A stretch of 64,000 nucleotides of DNA from 34-65-8 sp963529855 (GTDB taxonomy: Bacteria; Pseudomonadota; Alphaproteobacteria; Sphingomonadales; Sphingomonadaceae), in the NCBI GenBank assembly GCA_963529855.1, contig CAURZK010000004.1:124001-188000 (forward strand). The letters run 5' to 3'. Shown here piece after piece: positions 43,077 to 51,714 of this stretch (its first letter is position 1; each line of letters starts with the position of its first letter). A program made the position numbers and the translations under genes. The notes below the pieces were generated by a model. The model was not told where the DNA came from, made no database searches, and saw only the letters and a program-made list of their open reading frames with translations.

Positions 43077-44703
43077 AAAGGGCCTCCTTGAACGGTTCCA
43101 TGCCGATGCGGCGGTAGGTATCGAGGAAGCGCTCGCCATCGCTGCGTTCGCGCAGGTAAACGTCGGTGACGGTCTCGACCGCGTCCACGATGCCTGCCTC
43201 GCTGAAGCCGGGGCCGGTGATCTTGGCGAGGCTGGTATCCGCCGCCTCGCTGCCGCCGAGGAGGAGCTGGTAATTTTCCACCCCCTTCTTGTCGACGCCC
43301 AGGATGCCGATGTGGCCCGCGTGGTGATGGCCGCAGGCATTGATGCAGCCGGAAATCTTCAGCTTGAGTTCGCCCAGTGCCGCCGTTTTGCCGGCATCGG
43401 CGAACCGCTGCGCGATTTGCTGCGCGACCGGGATCGAGCGGGCATTGGCAAGGCTGCAATAGTCTAGCCCGGGGCAGGCGATGATATCCTCGATGGTGTC
43501 GAGGTTGGCCGCGCCCAGGCCTGCTGCATCGAGCGCGGTCCACAGCGCGTGGAGATCGGCGATGCGCACATGCGGCAGGACGATGTTCTGCGTATGGGTG
43601 ACGCGCAGCTCGTCGAAGCTGTAGCGCTGGGCAAGATCGGCCATGACGCGCATCTGTTCGCCCGTGGCATCACCTGGAATGCCGCCAACCGGCTTCAGGC
43701 TGATGACGGCGGAAACATAGCCCGTCGCCTTGTGCGCGTGCGTGTTGCGATCGACCCACAGGGCGAAATCGGGATCGGAACGGTCGAGTTCCGCAGGTGC
43801 GCCAGCTTCGAAAGCCGGGTCGGGGAAGAAGCCCTTGATCCGGTCCAGCTCGGCCAGCGGCGGCTCGATATTCAGCGTCTGGAGGTGCGCGAACTCCTCC
43901 TCGACCTGGCGGGTGTATTCTGCTGCGCCGAGTTCGTGGACGAGGATCTTGATCCGCGCCTTGAACTTGTTGTCGCGCCGGCCATAGCGGTTGTAAACCC
44001 TTAGGCACGCTTCGGCATAAGTGACGAACTGGTCGAGCGGCACGAAATCGCGGATGCACGGCGCGATCATCGGCGTGCGGCCCATGCCGCCACCGACATA
44101 GAAGGCCGCGCCCAGCTCGCCCGCATCGTTGCGTACGATCTGAACCCCGATGTCATGCAGCTTCATCGCCGCGCGATCGGTGTCGGACGCGATCACTGCG
44201 ATCTTGAACTTGCGCGGCAGGTAGCTGAATTCGGGGTGGAAGCTCGACCACTGCCGCAGCAGCTCGGCATAGGGTCGGGGGTCGACCAGCTCGTCGGCAG
44301 CGGCCCCTGCGAAGTGATCCGAACTGATGTTGCGGATGCAGTTGCCGCTCGTCTGGATCGCGTGCATCTCGACCGCGGCCAGATCGGCCAGAATGTCGCC
44401 CGCATCCTCCAGCCTGATCCAGTTGTACTGGATGTTCTGCCGCGTGGTGAAATGACCATAGCCGCGGTCGTACTTGTCCGCGATATTGGCCAGCACGCGC
44501 ATCTGGCGACTGTCGAGCGTGCCGTATGGCACCGCGACGCGCAGCATGTAGGCGTGAAGCTGCAGATAGAGCCCGTTCATCAGCCGCAGCGGCTTGAACT
44601 GGTCTTCGGTCAGTTTGCCTTCGAGGCGCCGACGGGCCTGATCGCGGAATTCCGCAACCCGGGCATCGACCATCGCCTGGTCGTATTGATCGTAACGGTA
44701 CAT
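43069..44703 (-). CDS. cysI: Sulfite reductase, siroheme/[4Fe-4S] subunit
   Basis: 544 residues, six-electron reduction of sulfite to sulfide for CysK. The coupled cluster/siroheme ligands are C410, C416, C453 and C457 (CPGLDYC and CINAC). Two ferredoxin-like half domains are visible, the first with TTRQNIQYNWI, the second with VTHTQNIVLPHV. It is annotated as nitrite/sulfite reductase in many genomes; the cysH context argues for sulfite. No flavoprotein cysJ is present, so electrons must come from another donor, for instance a ferredoxin. Confidence 0.93.
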   Translation of the reverse strand: MYRYDQYDQAMVDARVAEFRDQARRRLEGKLTEDQFKPLRLMNGLYLQLHAYMLRVAVPYGTLDSRQMRVLANIADKYDRGYGHFTTRQNIQYNWIRLEDAGDILADLAAVEMHAIQTSGNCIRNISSDHFAGAAADELVDPRPYAELLRQWSSFHPEFSYLPRKFKIAVIASDTDRAAMKLHDIGVQIVRNDAGELGAAFYVGGGMGRTPMIAPCIRDFVPLDQFVTYAEACLRVYNRYGRRDNKFKARIKILVHELGAAEYTRQVEEEFAHLQTLNIEPPLAELDRIKGFFPDPAFEAGAPAELDRSDPDFALWVDRNTHAHKATGYVSAVISLKPVGGIPGDATGEQMRVMADLAQRYSFDELRVTHTQNIVLPHVRIADLHALWTALDAAGLGAANLDTIEDIIACPGLDYCSLANARSIPVAQQIAQRFADAGKTAALGELKLKISGCINACGHHHAGHIGILGVDKKGVENYQLLLGGSEAADTSLAKITGPGFSEAGIVDAVETVTDVYLRERSDGERFLDTYRRIGMEPFKEALYG

Positions 44704-44704
44704 G

Positions 44705-45001
44705 TCAGATGACCCAGTTGCCGATGTCGGGATCGGCCGGCTTGAGGGTGAGATCGGGGCGCACGGTCGGGCCGAGGGCGCGGACGCGGTCTTTGATGTG
44801 GGCGGGCCGAACGCGGTCGCCATCGCGCGTGGCGTCGATGGCATAAGCGGCGTTAACGCGGCGCGCGGCTTCCTCGCGGGCGAGGATCGCGGCTTCATCC
44901 GCTCCAACATCGACCGCGTCGTCGACGTGAAGCGACCAGCCGTTGCCGTCCCACCAGGTGACGGCGCCGGTGGCAAGATCGTTGCCCGTGAGAATTCTCA
45001 T
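44705..45001 (-). CDS. DUF2849 protein
   Basis: 98 residues, no membrane segment. It begins MRILTGNDLATGAVTWWDG and contains VNAAYAIDATRDGD. This family lies upstream of the sulfite reductase gene in alphaproteobacteria; its role is unknown. It overlaps the cobA stop by 4 bp and ends 1 bp before the cysI start. Confidence 0.88.
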   Translation of the reverse strand: MRILTGNDLATGAVTWWDGNGWSLHVDDAVDVGADEAAILAREEAARRVNAAYAIDATRDGDRVRPAHIKDRVRALGPTVRPDLTLKPADPDIGNWVI

Positions 45002-45756
45002 CGCGCTGCCTCCTGCGCCAGAGTGGAGAGCGCAACGTCTTCGCGCGCCGTAACTTCGCCGATCACGATCAGCGCCGGGCTGACGACGTTCTCGCGTGCG
45101 ACCAGATCGGGCAGGCCAGCCAGCAAGCCGCGCAACACGCGCATCTGGGGGCGCGCGCCGTTTTCGATTACGGCCACCGGCATGTCGGGGGCCAGGCCGT
45201 CGGCCATCAGCTTTTCAGCGATCTGGGGCGCAGTGGTCACACCCATATAGATAACCAGCGTGCGGCCCTTGCCTGCCAGGCCGGCCCAATCCTGCTCCGC
45301 CAGCCCCTTGCACTGCCCGGCGACGAAACTGACGATGCTGGAGGCATCCCGGTGCGTCAGCGCGATCTGCGCGGCGGCGGCGGCGCCATTGGCGGCGCTC
45401 ACGCCGGGCACCACTTCGACCGGGACACCGGCAGCGCGGCAAGCCTCGGCTTCTTCACCGCCGCGTCCGAATATGAAGGGATCGCCGCCCTTAAGCCGCA
45501 CGACGTCGCGGCCGGCCAGTGCCTCGCGCACCAGCAGCGCATTGATCGCGTCCTGCGGCAGGGTGTGGCGGGCGCGGCTCTTTGCGACCGAGATCAGTTC
45601 GGCATCGGGGTGGGCGAGCGCCAGAACGGTGCGGTCGACCAGTCCGTCGTGAACGATGATCGCTGCCCCCTCGATAAGACGGGCGGCGCGCAGGGTCAGC
45701 AGGTCCGGGTCGCCCGGACCCGCGCCGACGAGAAAGACAGTGCCGGGTTGTGCCAT
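44998..45756 (-). CDS. cobA: Uroporphyrinogen-III C-methyltransferase
   Basis: 252 residues, SAM-dependent, makes precorrin-2 from uroporphyrinogen III, the first step to the siroheme needed by CysI. The N-terminal SAM motif is VFLVGAGPGDPDLLTL. Further motifs are VRLKGGDPFIFGRGGEE and VPGVSAANGAAA. It is a stand-alone methyltransferase; the dehydrogenase/chelatase domain is the separate gene at 63042. It is first in the cys operon; 99 bp upstream separate it from mscS. Confidence 0.95.
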   Translation of the reverse strand: MAQPGTVFLVGAGPGDPDLLTLRAARLIEGAAIIVHDGLVDRTVLALAHPDAELISVAKSRARHTLPQDAINALLVREALAGRDVVRLKGGDPFIFGRGGEEAEACRAAGVPVEVVPGVSAANGAAAAAQIALTHRDASSIVSFVAGQCKGLAEQDWAGLAGKGRTLVIYMGVTTAPQIAEKLMADGLAPDMPVAVIENGARPQMRVLRGLLAGLPDLVARENVVSPALIVIGEVTAREDVALSTLAQEAAR

Positions 45757-45855
45757 GCGTGGCGAGATGCGCCCCGCACCCCGCGCTCGCCAGCCACAAT
45801 GCTTGTCAGCGGCTGTAGGAAAGTTTTTGAAATCGCGCCTTCCCGCGCGGCAAGC

Positions 45856-46833
45856 CTAGCTTTCCTGCTGTTCCGCACGCTGTTCGAGGGCGGCGACCAG
45901 CCGATCGAATTGCGCATTGCCGCGCAGATTGATGTCGCGCTGGGGGAAGGGCACCTCGATGTCGTGCTCCTTGAACAGGGCCCACAGTTTCTTGAGCACC
46001 TGGCTGCGGATATTGCCGAGCCCTTCCTCAGGGTCGTTGATCCAGCAGTGGATCACGAAATCGATCGAGCTTTCACCGAACTTGTCGAGCCACACTGTCG
46101 GCGGCGGAGTGTCCAGCACGCGCTCCACGCTGCGGGCTGCTTCCAGCATGAGCTTTTCCGCTGCCACGATATCGCAATTATAGCCGACCCCCACGGGCAC
46201 CTGCATCCGCACGTTGCGGCTGGAGTAGGACCAGTTTTCGACCTGATTGATCATCAGGTTTTCGTTGGGGATCAGGTATTCCTTCTGATCGCGGGTGGTG
46301 ATGGAGACCGCGCGGATGCCGATCTTGCGGATCTGGCCGAAAGTAGTGACCCCGGCCTGATCGGCGATGGCGATCACGTCGCCCGGCTTGATCGACTTGT
46401 CCATCAAGAGGATGATCCCCGCGATCAGGTTTCCGAACGTCTTTTGCAGGCCGAACCCGATGGCGAGGCCGAAGGCGCCGGAAAACACCGCCAGCGCGGT
46501 CAGGTCGATGCCCAGCAGATCGATCCCGAGCATGAACGCGGCTGCCCATACTGCGATCGTCAGCAGCTTTTCCCCCAGCACCCGCTGTGACGGGCCAAGG
46601 CCGGTGATGCGGCGCAGCAGGCGGTGCGAACCCTTGCTGACAAGCCAAGCCGTAACGATCAGCGCGACCAGCACGATCGCGACCACCAGCATGTCCCACA
46701 CCGACACCCGCATGGTGCCAAGGCTCAGCGCCCAGGAATCGAGCGTCTCGACCACGCCGCCTGCCGCTTCGCTCCGGCCGGACACGGCTTCGCGCAGCCC
46801 GTCGGCGGCGGTTTCTTCGGCTGGCAGGGTCAC
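45856..46833 (-). CDS. MscS-family mechanosensitive channel
   Basis: 325 residues. Hydrophobic helices are at about residues 45-65 (MLVVAIVLVALIVTAWLV) and 95-150. The pore helix and beta-domain signature is FGLAIGFGLQKTFGNLIAGI followed by DKSIKPGDVI. The C-terminal domain is soluble. It protects against osmotic downshock. Its start overlaps the metC-like stop by 4 bp. Confidence 0.93.
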   Translation of the reverse strand: MTLPAEETAADGLREAVSGRSEAAGGVVETLDSWALSLGTMRVSVWDMLVVAIVLVALIVTAWLVSKGSHRLLRRITGLGPSQRVLGEKLLTIAVWAAAFMLGIDLLGIDLTALAVFSGAFGLAIGFGLQKTFGNLIAGIILLMDKSIKPGDVIAIADQAGVTTFGQIRKIGIRAVSITTRDQKEYLIPNENLMINQVENWSYSSRNVRMQVPVGVGYNCDIVAAEKLMLEAARSVERVLDTPPPTVWLDKFGESSIDFVIHCWINDPEEGLGNIRSQVLKKLWALFKEHDIEVPFPQRDINLRGNAQFDRLVAALEQRAEQQES

Positions 46834-48026
46834 GATCGCTCCATCGTTTCGAATGCACGGGCAAGATCGGCGATCAGGTCGGCAGGATCTTCCAGCCCGA
46901 TCGAGAGGCGCACGCCAAGGCCCGCCCCGTCTGCAGGCCAGGTGGTTGCCGAGCGGATCGGGGCCGGGTCGAACGGGATCACCAGGCTTTCGAACCCGCC
47001 CCAGCTATAACCGATGCCGAACAGTTCGAGCGCATCGATGAAGCGCGCTCGTGCCGCATCGTCGCCTTGGCTGAGGACGAAGCTGAACAGGCCGCAGGCG
47101 CCGGAGAAATCGCGCTGCCACAGCGCGTGACCGGGATCGCCGGGAAGGAACGGGCAGAGCACGCGGGCGACCTCTGGCCGGCCGTGCAGCCAGCGCGCGA
47201 TTTCCAGCGCGCTGGCCGTGCTGCGTTCCAGCCGCACGCCCATTGTCCTGAGCCCACGTAACGCCAGCGCGGCATCGTCGGGCGCGACGACCTGCCCGAG
47301 CGCCTGTGCCGTCTGGCGAAGAGCGCGATACCAGCGCTCACCCGCGGTTGCGGAACCCATCATCAGGTCCGAATGGCCGCCGATATGCTTGGTAAGGCTC
47401 ATCACCGAAATGTCGCAGCCATGCGCCAGCGCAGAAAAGCCCAGCGGGCTGGCCCAGGTATTGTCGAGGATCGAGACTGCCCCATGGTCGCGCGTCATGG
47501 CTGCGAGCGCGGGTACGTCGCAGACCTCCATCGTCAGGCTGCCGGGGCTTTCCAGCAGGACGGCGCGGGTCCGCTCGCAGAAATGCGCGGAAAAGCCGTC
47601 GAGGTCGAGCGGATCGAAGAACCGCGTCTCGATCCCCATGCGCCGCATCAACCCGTTCGCCATCTGGCGGGAGGGTTCGTAGGCATTGTCGGTGACGAGC
47701 AGCACGTCGCCCGGCCGCAGGACCGTGAGCAGTGCCGCAGCGATTGCCGCCACGCCGCTGGGATAGAGCATGGTTCCAGCCGCGCCGGGTTCCAGCTGTG
47801 TCAGCGCATCGGCCAGCGCCCACTGGGTGGGTGCTCCCCGGCGTCCATAGTAGAACTGCCCGTCCTCGTTCGCCTTGCCGCCATTCTTGCGCGCCGCCTC
47901 GTTCGGATAAAGGTGCGTGCTGGCCCGCCAGACCGGCGGATTGACCACCGCGCCGGTCCATTCCGGCCGCCGCCCACCGGTGACGAGCCGGGTCGCGGGG
48001 CGCAGGCTGTCGTCGTCGCTGGCCAT
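46830..48026 (-). CDS. metC: Cystathionine beta-lyase-like PLP enzyme
   Basis: 398-residue Cys/Met metabolism PLP enzyme, probably cleaving cystathionine to homocysteine. The PLP lysine is in SLTKHIGGHSDL, and the phosphate-binding region is YPSGVAAIAAAL. The order of motifs and the SGRGAPT-like RRGAPTQWAL near residue 64 fit MetC rather than MetB, but closely related enzymes differ little. It lies 1 bp after the sulfurtransferase gene and is coupled with mscS. Confidence 0.88.
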   Translation of the reverse strand: MASDDDSLRPATRLVTGGRRPEWTGAVVNPPVWRASTHLYPNEAARKNGGKANEDGQFYYGRRGAPTQWALADALTQLEPGAAGTMLYPSGVAAIAAALLTVLRPGDVLLVTDNAYEPSRQMANGLMRRMGIETRFFDPLDLDGFSAHFCERTRAVLLESPGSLTMEVCDVPALAAMTRDHGAVSILDNTWASPLGFSALAHGCDISVMSLTKHIGGHSDLMMGSATAGERWYRALRQTAQALGQVVAPDDAALALRGLRTMGVRLERSTASALEIARWLHGRPEVARVLCPFLPGDPGHALWQRDFSGACGLFSFVLSQGDDAARARFIDALELFGIGYSWGGFESLVIPFDPAPIRSATTWPADGAGLGVRLSIGLEDPADLIADLARAFETMERS

Positions 48027-48027
48027 G

Positions 48028-48876
48028 CTAGCGCGGTTCGCCCGATCCCTTGGGAGTGGCGGGATCGGCGCCCCATTCGCTCCAGCTGCCGTCGTAAAGC
48101 GCGGTGTCGCGCTTTCCGGCCAGCTCGGCGGCGAACAGCAGGACGGATGCCGTCACTCCGCTGCCGCAAGTGCCGACCAGGGGCCGGTCGAGGTCGATCC
48201 CCGCATCCGCGAAACGCGCGCGGATCATCTCTGGCGGCAGGAACGTGCCATCTTCTGCCAGCACGTCGCGGAAGAACAGGTGGCGCGAACCGGGGATGTG
48301 TCCGCCTGGCAGGCCGTGAACTGCATCTTCGCTCGCTGCGGAAAAGCGGGCGGCGTCCCGGGCGTCGATCACTTGCTCTGCCCCGCTGTCGAGATTGGCG
48401 AGCATCTGGGCCTTGCTCCGCACCCGGCTGCGGTCGTCGGTTGCGATGGTGAAGTTGCCCCGCGCGACCTCGGCCATGCCTGCTTCCAGCGGCCGCCCTT
48501 CGGCCCGCCATTTCTCCATCCCGCCGTCGAGCAGCGTGACATTCACGACCCCCGCGATGCGCAGGATGAACCAGGCGCGCGCGGCAGTGCGCAGCCGGCT
48601 GTCGTCATAAAGCACGACCGTGTCGCCGTTATCGACGCCGAGGTCGCGCAGCCGGGCCTCGATTTGGTCCGCGCGGGGCAGGGCCGCGGGTACGGGCGAG
48701 GTCTCGTCCTTCAAGCTGGGGAGATCGAGCAGCCGCGCGCTCGGGATATGCCCGGCGGCAAAATCGGCCCCCACGTCGCGTTCAGCCGCGGGCAGGTGTG
48801 CCGAGGCGTCGAGAATGACGAGGCCCGGCGCGCCAAGGCGCGATGCGAGCCAGTCGGTCGATACAAGCATGTCCAT
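48028..48876 (-). CDS. sseA: 3-mercaptopyruvate sulfurtransferase
   Basis: 282 residues, two rhodanese domains; the second carries catalytic C237 in CGSGVTAS, the sequence class of 3-mercaptopyruvate sulfurtransferases (thiosulfate rhodaneses have CRKG). The first domain is inactive, as expected. Start MDMLVSTDWL; ATG at MLVS is an alternative. It may handle sulfur from cysteine degradation, in keeping with the metC neighbour. Confidence 0.92.
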   Translation of the reverse strand: MDMLVSTDWLASRLGAPGLVILDASAHLPAAERDVGADFAAGHIPSARLLDLPSLKDETSPVPAALPRADQIEARLRDLGVDNGDTVVLYDDSRLRTAARAWFILRIAGVVNVTLLDGGMEKWRAEGRPLEAGMAEVARGNFTIATDDRSRVRSKAQMLANLDSGAEQVIDARDAARFSAASEDAVHGLPGGHIPGSRHLFFRDVLAEDGTFLPPEMIRARFADAGIDLDRPLVGTCGSGVTASVLLFAAELAGKRDTALYDGSWSEWGADPATPKGSGEPR

Positions 48877-48936
48877 ATCCGGGGAGGTAGCGCCCGGTGC
48901 GCGGCCCTGTCCAGTCGGGCGTCTGCTGGCCTCGCC

Positions 48937-50145
48937 TTAATCCAGCGCCATGGTGCCGATCGCGCGATAGGTCTGCGGCATTTCGTCGAGGCGGAATGGC
49001 TGGAGCTTCTTGGCGCTATCGTCGGGCAGGGTCCCGACGATGAAGGTTCGCGCACTTGGCGCGACGCCCGCCGCGCTGGCCCGCACGCGCAGCAATGGCA
49101 CATAAAGCTGGGCGCTGCCCTGCCGCACGGTGCGGATAGCGTTGATCGGCAGGCGCAGTTCGCCCGGCAGTTCGACCTTTTCGCCCGGGGCGATCGAGCC
49201 GATGCGGCCCATTTCCGGCAGCTCCGTGTCGCTCCTGGACACCTGCTGTTCCATCGGCACGCTGGTATGCGCAGTGACCAGATCGGCGCCGATGGCGACA
49301 TTTTCGATCGGCGTATCGCCCCGGTTGGCGAGCGTGAGCTTGTAGGCGAATGTCGCGTTCATCAGGCTGCGGCTGAGCTGAACCGGCATCGCTTCCAGCG
49401 ACAGCGGCGAATCGGCAGTGCGCGGCGCGGCAGCTGCCGGAATGGCGGCAGACGGCGTGGCGGCGGCCCTCGGCGTGGGTGTGGGCGCCGCGATCGGCTT
49501 CGGAGCGGGGGCCGGGGCCGGCGCGCGCGGGGGCACGGGGGGCAGCTCGATCTGGGGAACGCCCGCCAACTGCGTCTGGCGGTTGCGCCAGAAATAGAGC
49601 CCGGCCGCCGCTGCAAGTGCCGCGACCAGAGCAAGCAGCCACGGCCACAACGCAAAGCCGTCGCCCCTATCGGCCATTGCGGCCGATGGCGGTGAAATGG
49701 ATGGTGCGGCGGGGGCGGGAAGGTTGCCCAGCACGCTTCCGGCAGCGCTCGTCGCGACCGGCGGGGCGGCCACGTCTGCTGCCGGAGCGACGGGCGCGGA
49801 TTGCACGGTGGTGGGCGCGGTTTGCGTCGGCGCGGCGCTTCGCGGTGTTGCAGCCGTTGGGCTCGGCGCGGTTCTTGCGGGCAAAGTGACGCGCGGCGCG
49901 GGCGTGGCCGCAGCGGTCGGCGCGGACGTCGGTGTTGGGGCAGGCGCGGGCGTTTCGGTCGGGATCACGCGCGGGCGCAGGACCACCGGCCCCTCGCGAT
50001 CGACCGGACCCTGCACACGCGGATCGGGCGTCGGCGTGGGCGTCGAAGGCGGCAGCGAGAAATCGCGCAGCGCGGGGGCGGCATGGACATTGCTCGCGGC
50101 GAGCGCGATCAGCGACAGGGCAAGGGAATAGGAGAGGCGGTTCAT
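48937..50145 (-). CDS. Membrane protein with Pro/Thr/Ala-rich region, unknown function
   Basis: 402 residues. Signal peptide about 1-22 (ends NVHA-AP). Residues about 32-155 are Pro/Thr/Ala-rich and low-complexity. One transmembrane helix is at about 164-186 (ALWPWLLALVAALAAAAGLYFW). Another Pro/Ala stretch follows, then a C-terminal beta-rich domain (about 265-402) with ANRGDTPIENVAIGADLV, resembling an Ig-like or CARDB-type fold. The C-terminal domain would be cytoplasmic if the first segment is cleaved. Codon use is ordinary. No family recognised. It is 60 bp upstream of sseA. Confidence 0.75.
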   Translation of the reverse strand: MNRLSYSLALSLIALAASNVHAAPALRDFSLPPSTPTPTPDPRVQGPVDREGPVVLRPRVIPTETPAPAPTPTSAPTAAATPAPRVTLPARTAPSPTAATPRSAAPTQTAPTTVQSAPVAPAADVAAPPVATSAAGSVLGNLPAPAAPSISPPSAAMADRGDGFALWPWLLALVAALAAAAGLYFWRNRQTQLAGVPQIELPPVPPRAPAPAPAPKPIAAPTPTPRAAATPSAAIPAAAAPRTADSPLSLEAMPVQLSRSLMNATFAYKLTLANRGDTPIENVAIGADLVTAHTSVPMEQQVSRSDTELPEMGRIGSIAPGEKVELPGELRLPINAIRTVRQGSAQLYVPLLRVRASAAGVAPSARTFIVGTLPDDSAKKLQPFRLDEMPQTYRAIGTMALD

Positions 50146-50246
50146 CTCGGGTTTCGGGCCTTGGGAGGGCGCGCTGAATAGGGGCTGAAAAGCGGCGGCG
50201 CCAGCGATGACTTGTGCAAGGGTACGGTTGGGCCCAAATGCGCGGC

Positions 50247-50705
50247 ATGAGCGACACACCTGCCACGATGCATCTCGGCCAGACCAGTGCGCTGCCCACC
50301 TCGCCCGAGGTGGCGGTGCTCGACTACGTCCCCAATCCGCGCGCCGGGACCCTTTACCTGGTCCGCTTCGCCGCGCCCGAATTCACTTCGCTGTGCCCGG
50401 TGACCGGCGCTCCTGACTTTGCGCACCTGGTGATCGATTACGCGCCGGGCGAAAGCATCGTCGAATCGAAGAGCCTCAAGCTGTTTCTCGGCTCGTTCCG
50501 TAACCACGCGGGGTTTCACGAGGATGTGACCGTCGGCATCGGGCAGAGACTGGCTGAGGAAATGCAACCCCGCTGGCTGCGTATCGGCGGATACTGGTAC
50601 CCGCGCGGCGGCATCCCGATCGACGTGTTCTGGCAAACCGGTGCCGCGCCCGAAGGGCTGTGGGTACCCGATCAGGGCGTGCAAGGTTACCGCGGTCGGG
50701 GGTGA
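50247..50705 (+). CDS. queF: NADPH-dependent 7-cyano-7-deazaguanine reductase
   Basis: 152 residues, reduces preQ0 to preQ1 in queuosine synthesis. The thioimide-forming cysteine is C50 in SLCPVTGAPDF with D57 as acid. The NADPH segment is ESKSLKLFLGSFRNHAGFHED. The short length identifies the YkvM-like class of QueF. ATG 50247 (MSDTPATMHLG) is preferred over two upstream in-frame starts. The stop lies 1 bp from the 3' end of the opposing tRNA-Thr. Confidence 0.95.
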   Translation: MSDTPATMHLGQTSALPTSPEVAVLDYVPNPRAGTLYLVRFAAPEFTSLCPVTGAPDFAHLVIDYAPGESIVESKSLKLFLGSFRNHAGFHEDVTVGIGQRLAEEMQPRWLRIGGYWYPRGGIPIDVFWQTGAAPEGLWVPDQGVQGYRGRG

Positions 50706-50706
50706 G

Positions 50707-50782
<76 letters not shown>

Positions 50783-50835
50783 CTTGCTGCCCTCGAATAG
50801 CGAAGCTTGGGGCAGATAGGAACCGCGCCTTTCGT

Positions 50836-51714
50836 TCAGGTTGCGCCGAATGTCCAGCCTTCGGTTCGCGCGATTTCGGGCGTAAGCGCGCCGGGATTCC
50901 AGCGCGCGGGGTCGTCGGCCACCGCGCGGAGCCATGCTGCGGCAAGAAGCGCGTCGGAAGAATGATCGTCCAGCGCCCCGTCGCCGATTACCGGCGGCGA
51001 GCCTAGCAGGCCGAGCGCGTCGTTCAGTTCGGCATAGCTGCGCATCTTGGCGCGCGAGGCGCTGCGCCCGGCCTCGCGTGCGGCGAGAGTGGTGTAGATT
51101 TCCACCATGACGCTGCCCTGCGCAGGCAGGGGATCGACCGGCCAGACGGGCAGCCGCCCACGCAACCGGTGCAGCATGCGCATTCCGGTCAGGCTCGATT
51201 TACCTACTTGCGCCGCGCCGACGAGATTGAAGTTCGAATAAGGCTTGCAGCCCCTGGCGGCCTGCGCGTGTTCGGTCAGGCGGAAACGCCCGCGGCCATG
51301 CGCTGCCCCGTCGCAGCCGAAATGCGCGCCCTGTCGTCCGCCATGGCGGCGGAAGTATGCAGCAAGTTTCGGGTGGTCGACGAACGACGTGGCTCCAAGA
51401 TGCGGATCGGCCGCACAGATGTCTTCGATCTGGGCCCACAGGGCGGGCGCATCGGCCGGACTGTCGGCCCAGCCGGGAAAGAACGCGCCGCAATCGGCGA
51501 AGGGAAGCGAGATACCCAGGTCCATCCCGACGAGCGTGTCGTGGGGAAGGTCGCACAGCACCGCCAGCACTTCGTCCCGCGACCATGGTTTGCCGCGCTG
51601 CACCAGGACGGGCGGCCCCCCGCCCGCGTGCGCCAGTGCCAGCGCAATGCCACGATGCCGTTCGCCTGCGGCGCCCGACCAGTCGATCGCGAGGAAATGG
51701 CTAAACCTGGCCAC
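50836..51714 (-). CDS. RNase H-like (DUF429-type) protein
   Basis: 292 residues from GTG 51714 (VARFSHFLAIDWSG). Acidic residues sit at the positions expected for an RNase H-like fold: D11 in LAIDWSG, D65 in VGMDLGIS, E205 in VEIYTT and D249/D250/D254 in LDDHSSDAL. The pattern recalls DUF429 predicted nucleases. No other domain is seen. The start overlaps the 3' end of rarA by 14 bp, so the two are probably translationally coupled. Function is unproven; a role in DNA maintenance is an inference from the neighbour. Confidence 0.7.
   Translation of the reverse strand: MARFSHFLAIDWSGAAGERHRGIALALAHAGGGPPVLVQRGKPWSRDEVLAVLCDLPHDTLVGMDLGISLPFADCGAFFPGWADSPADAPALWAQIEDICAADPHLGATSFVDHPKLAAYFRRHGGRQGAHFGCDGAAHGRGRFRLTEHAQAARGCKPYSNFNLVGAAQVGKSSLTGMRMLHRLRGRLPVWPVDPLPAQGSVMVEIYTTLAAREAGRSASRAKMRSYAELNDALGLLGSPPVIGDGALDDHSSDALLAAAWLRAVADDPARWNPGALTPEIARTEGWTFGAT

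Noticed and set aside
47917..49695. 592-codon plus-strand frame opposite sseA and the membrane protein
   Set aside because: Spans three real minus-strand genes and the gaps between them, with no recognisable domain.
51200..51205. P-loop-like GAAQVGKS in the RNase H-like protein (residues 166-173)
   Set aside because: No Walker B or other ATPase features; most likely a chance match within another fold.
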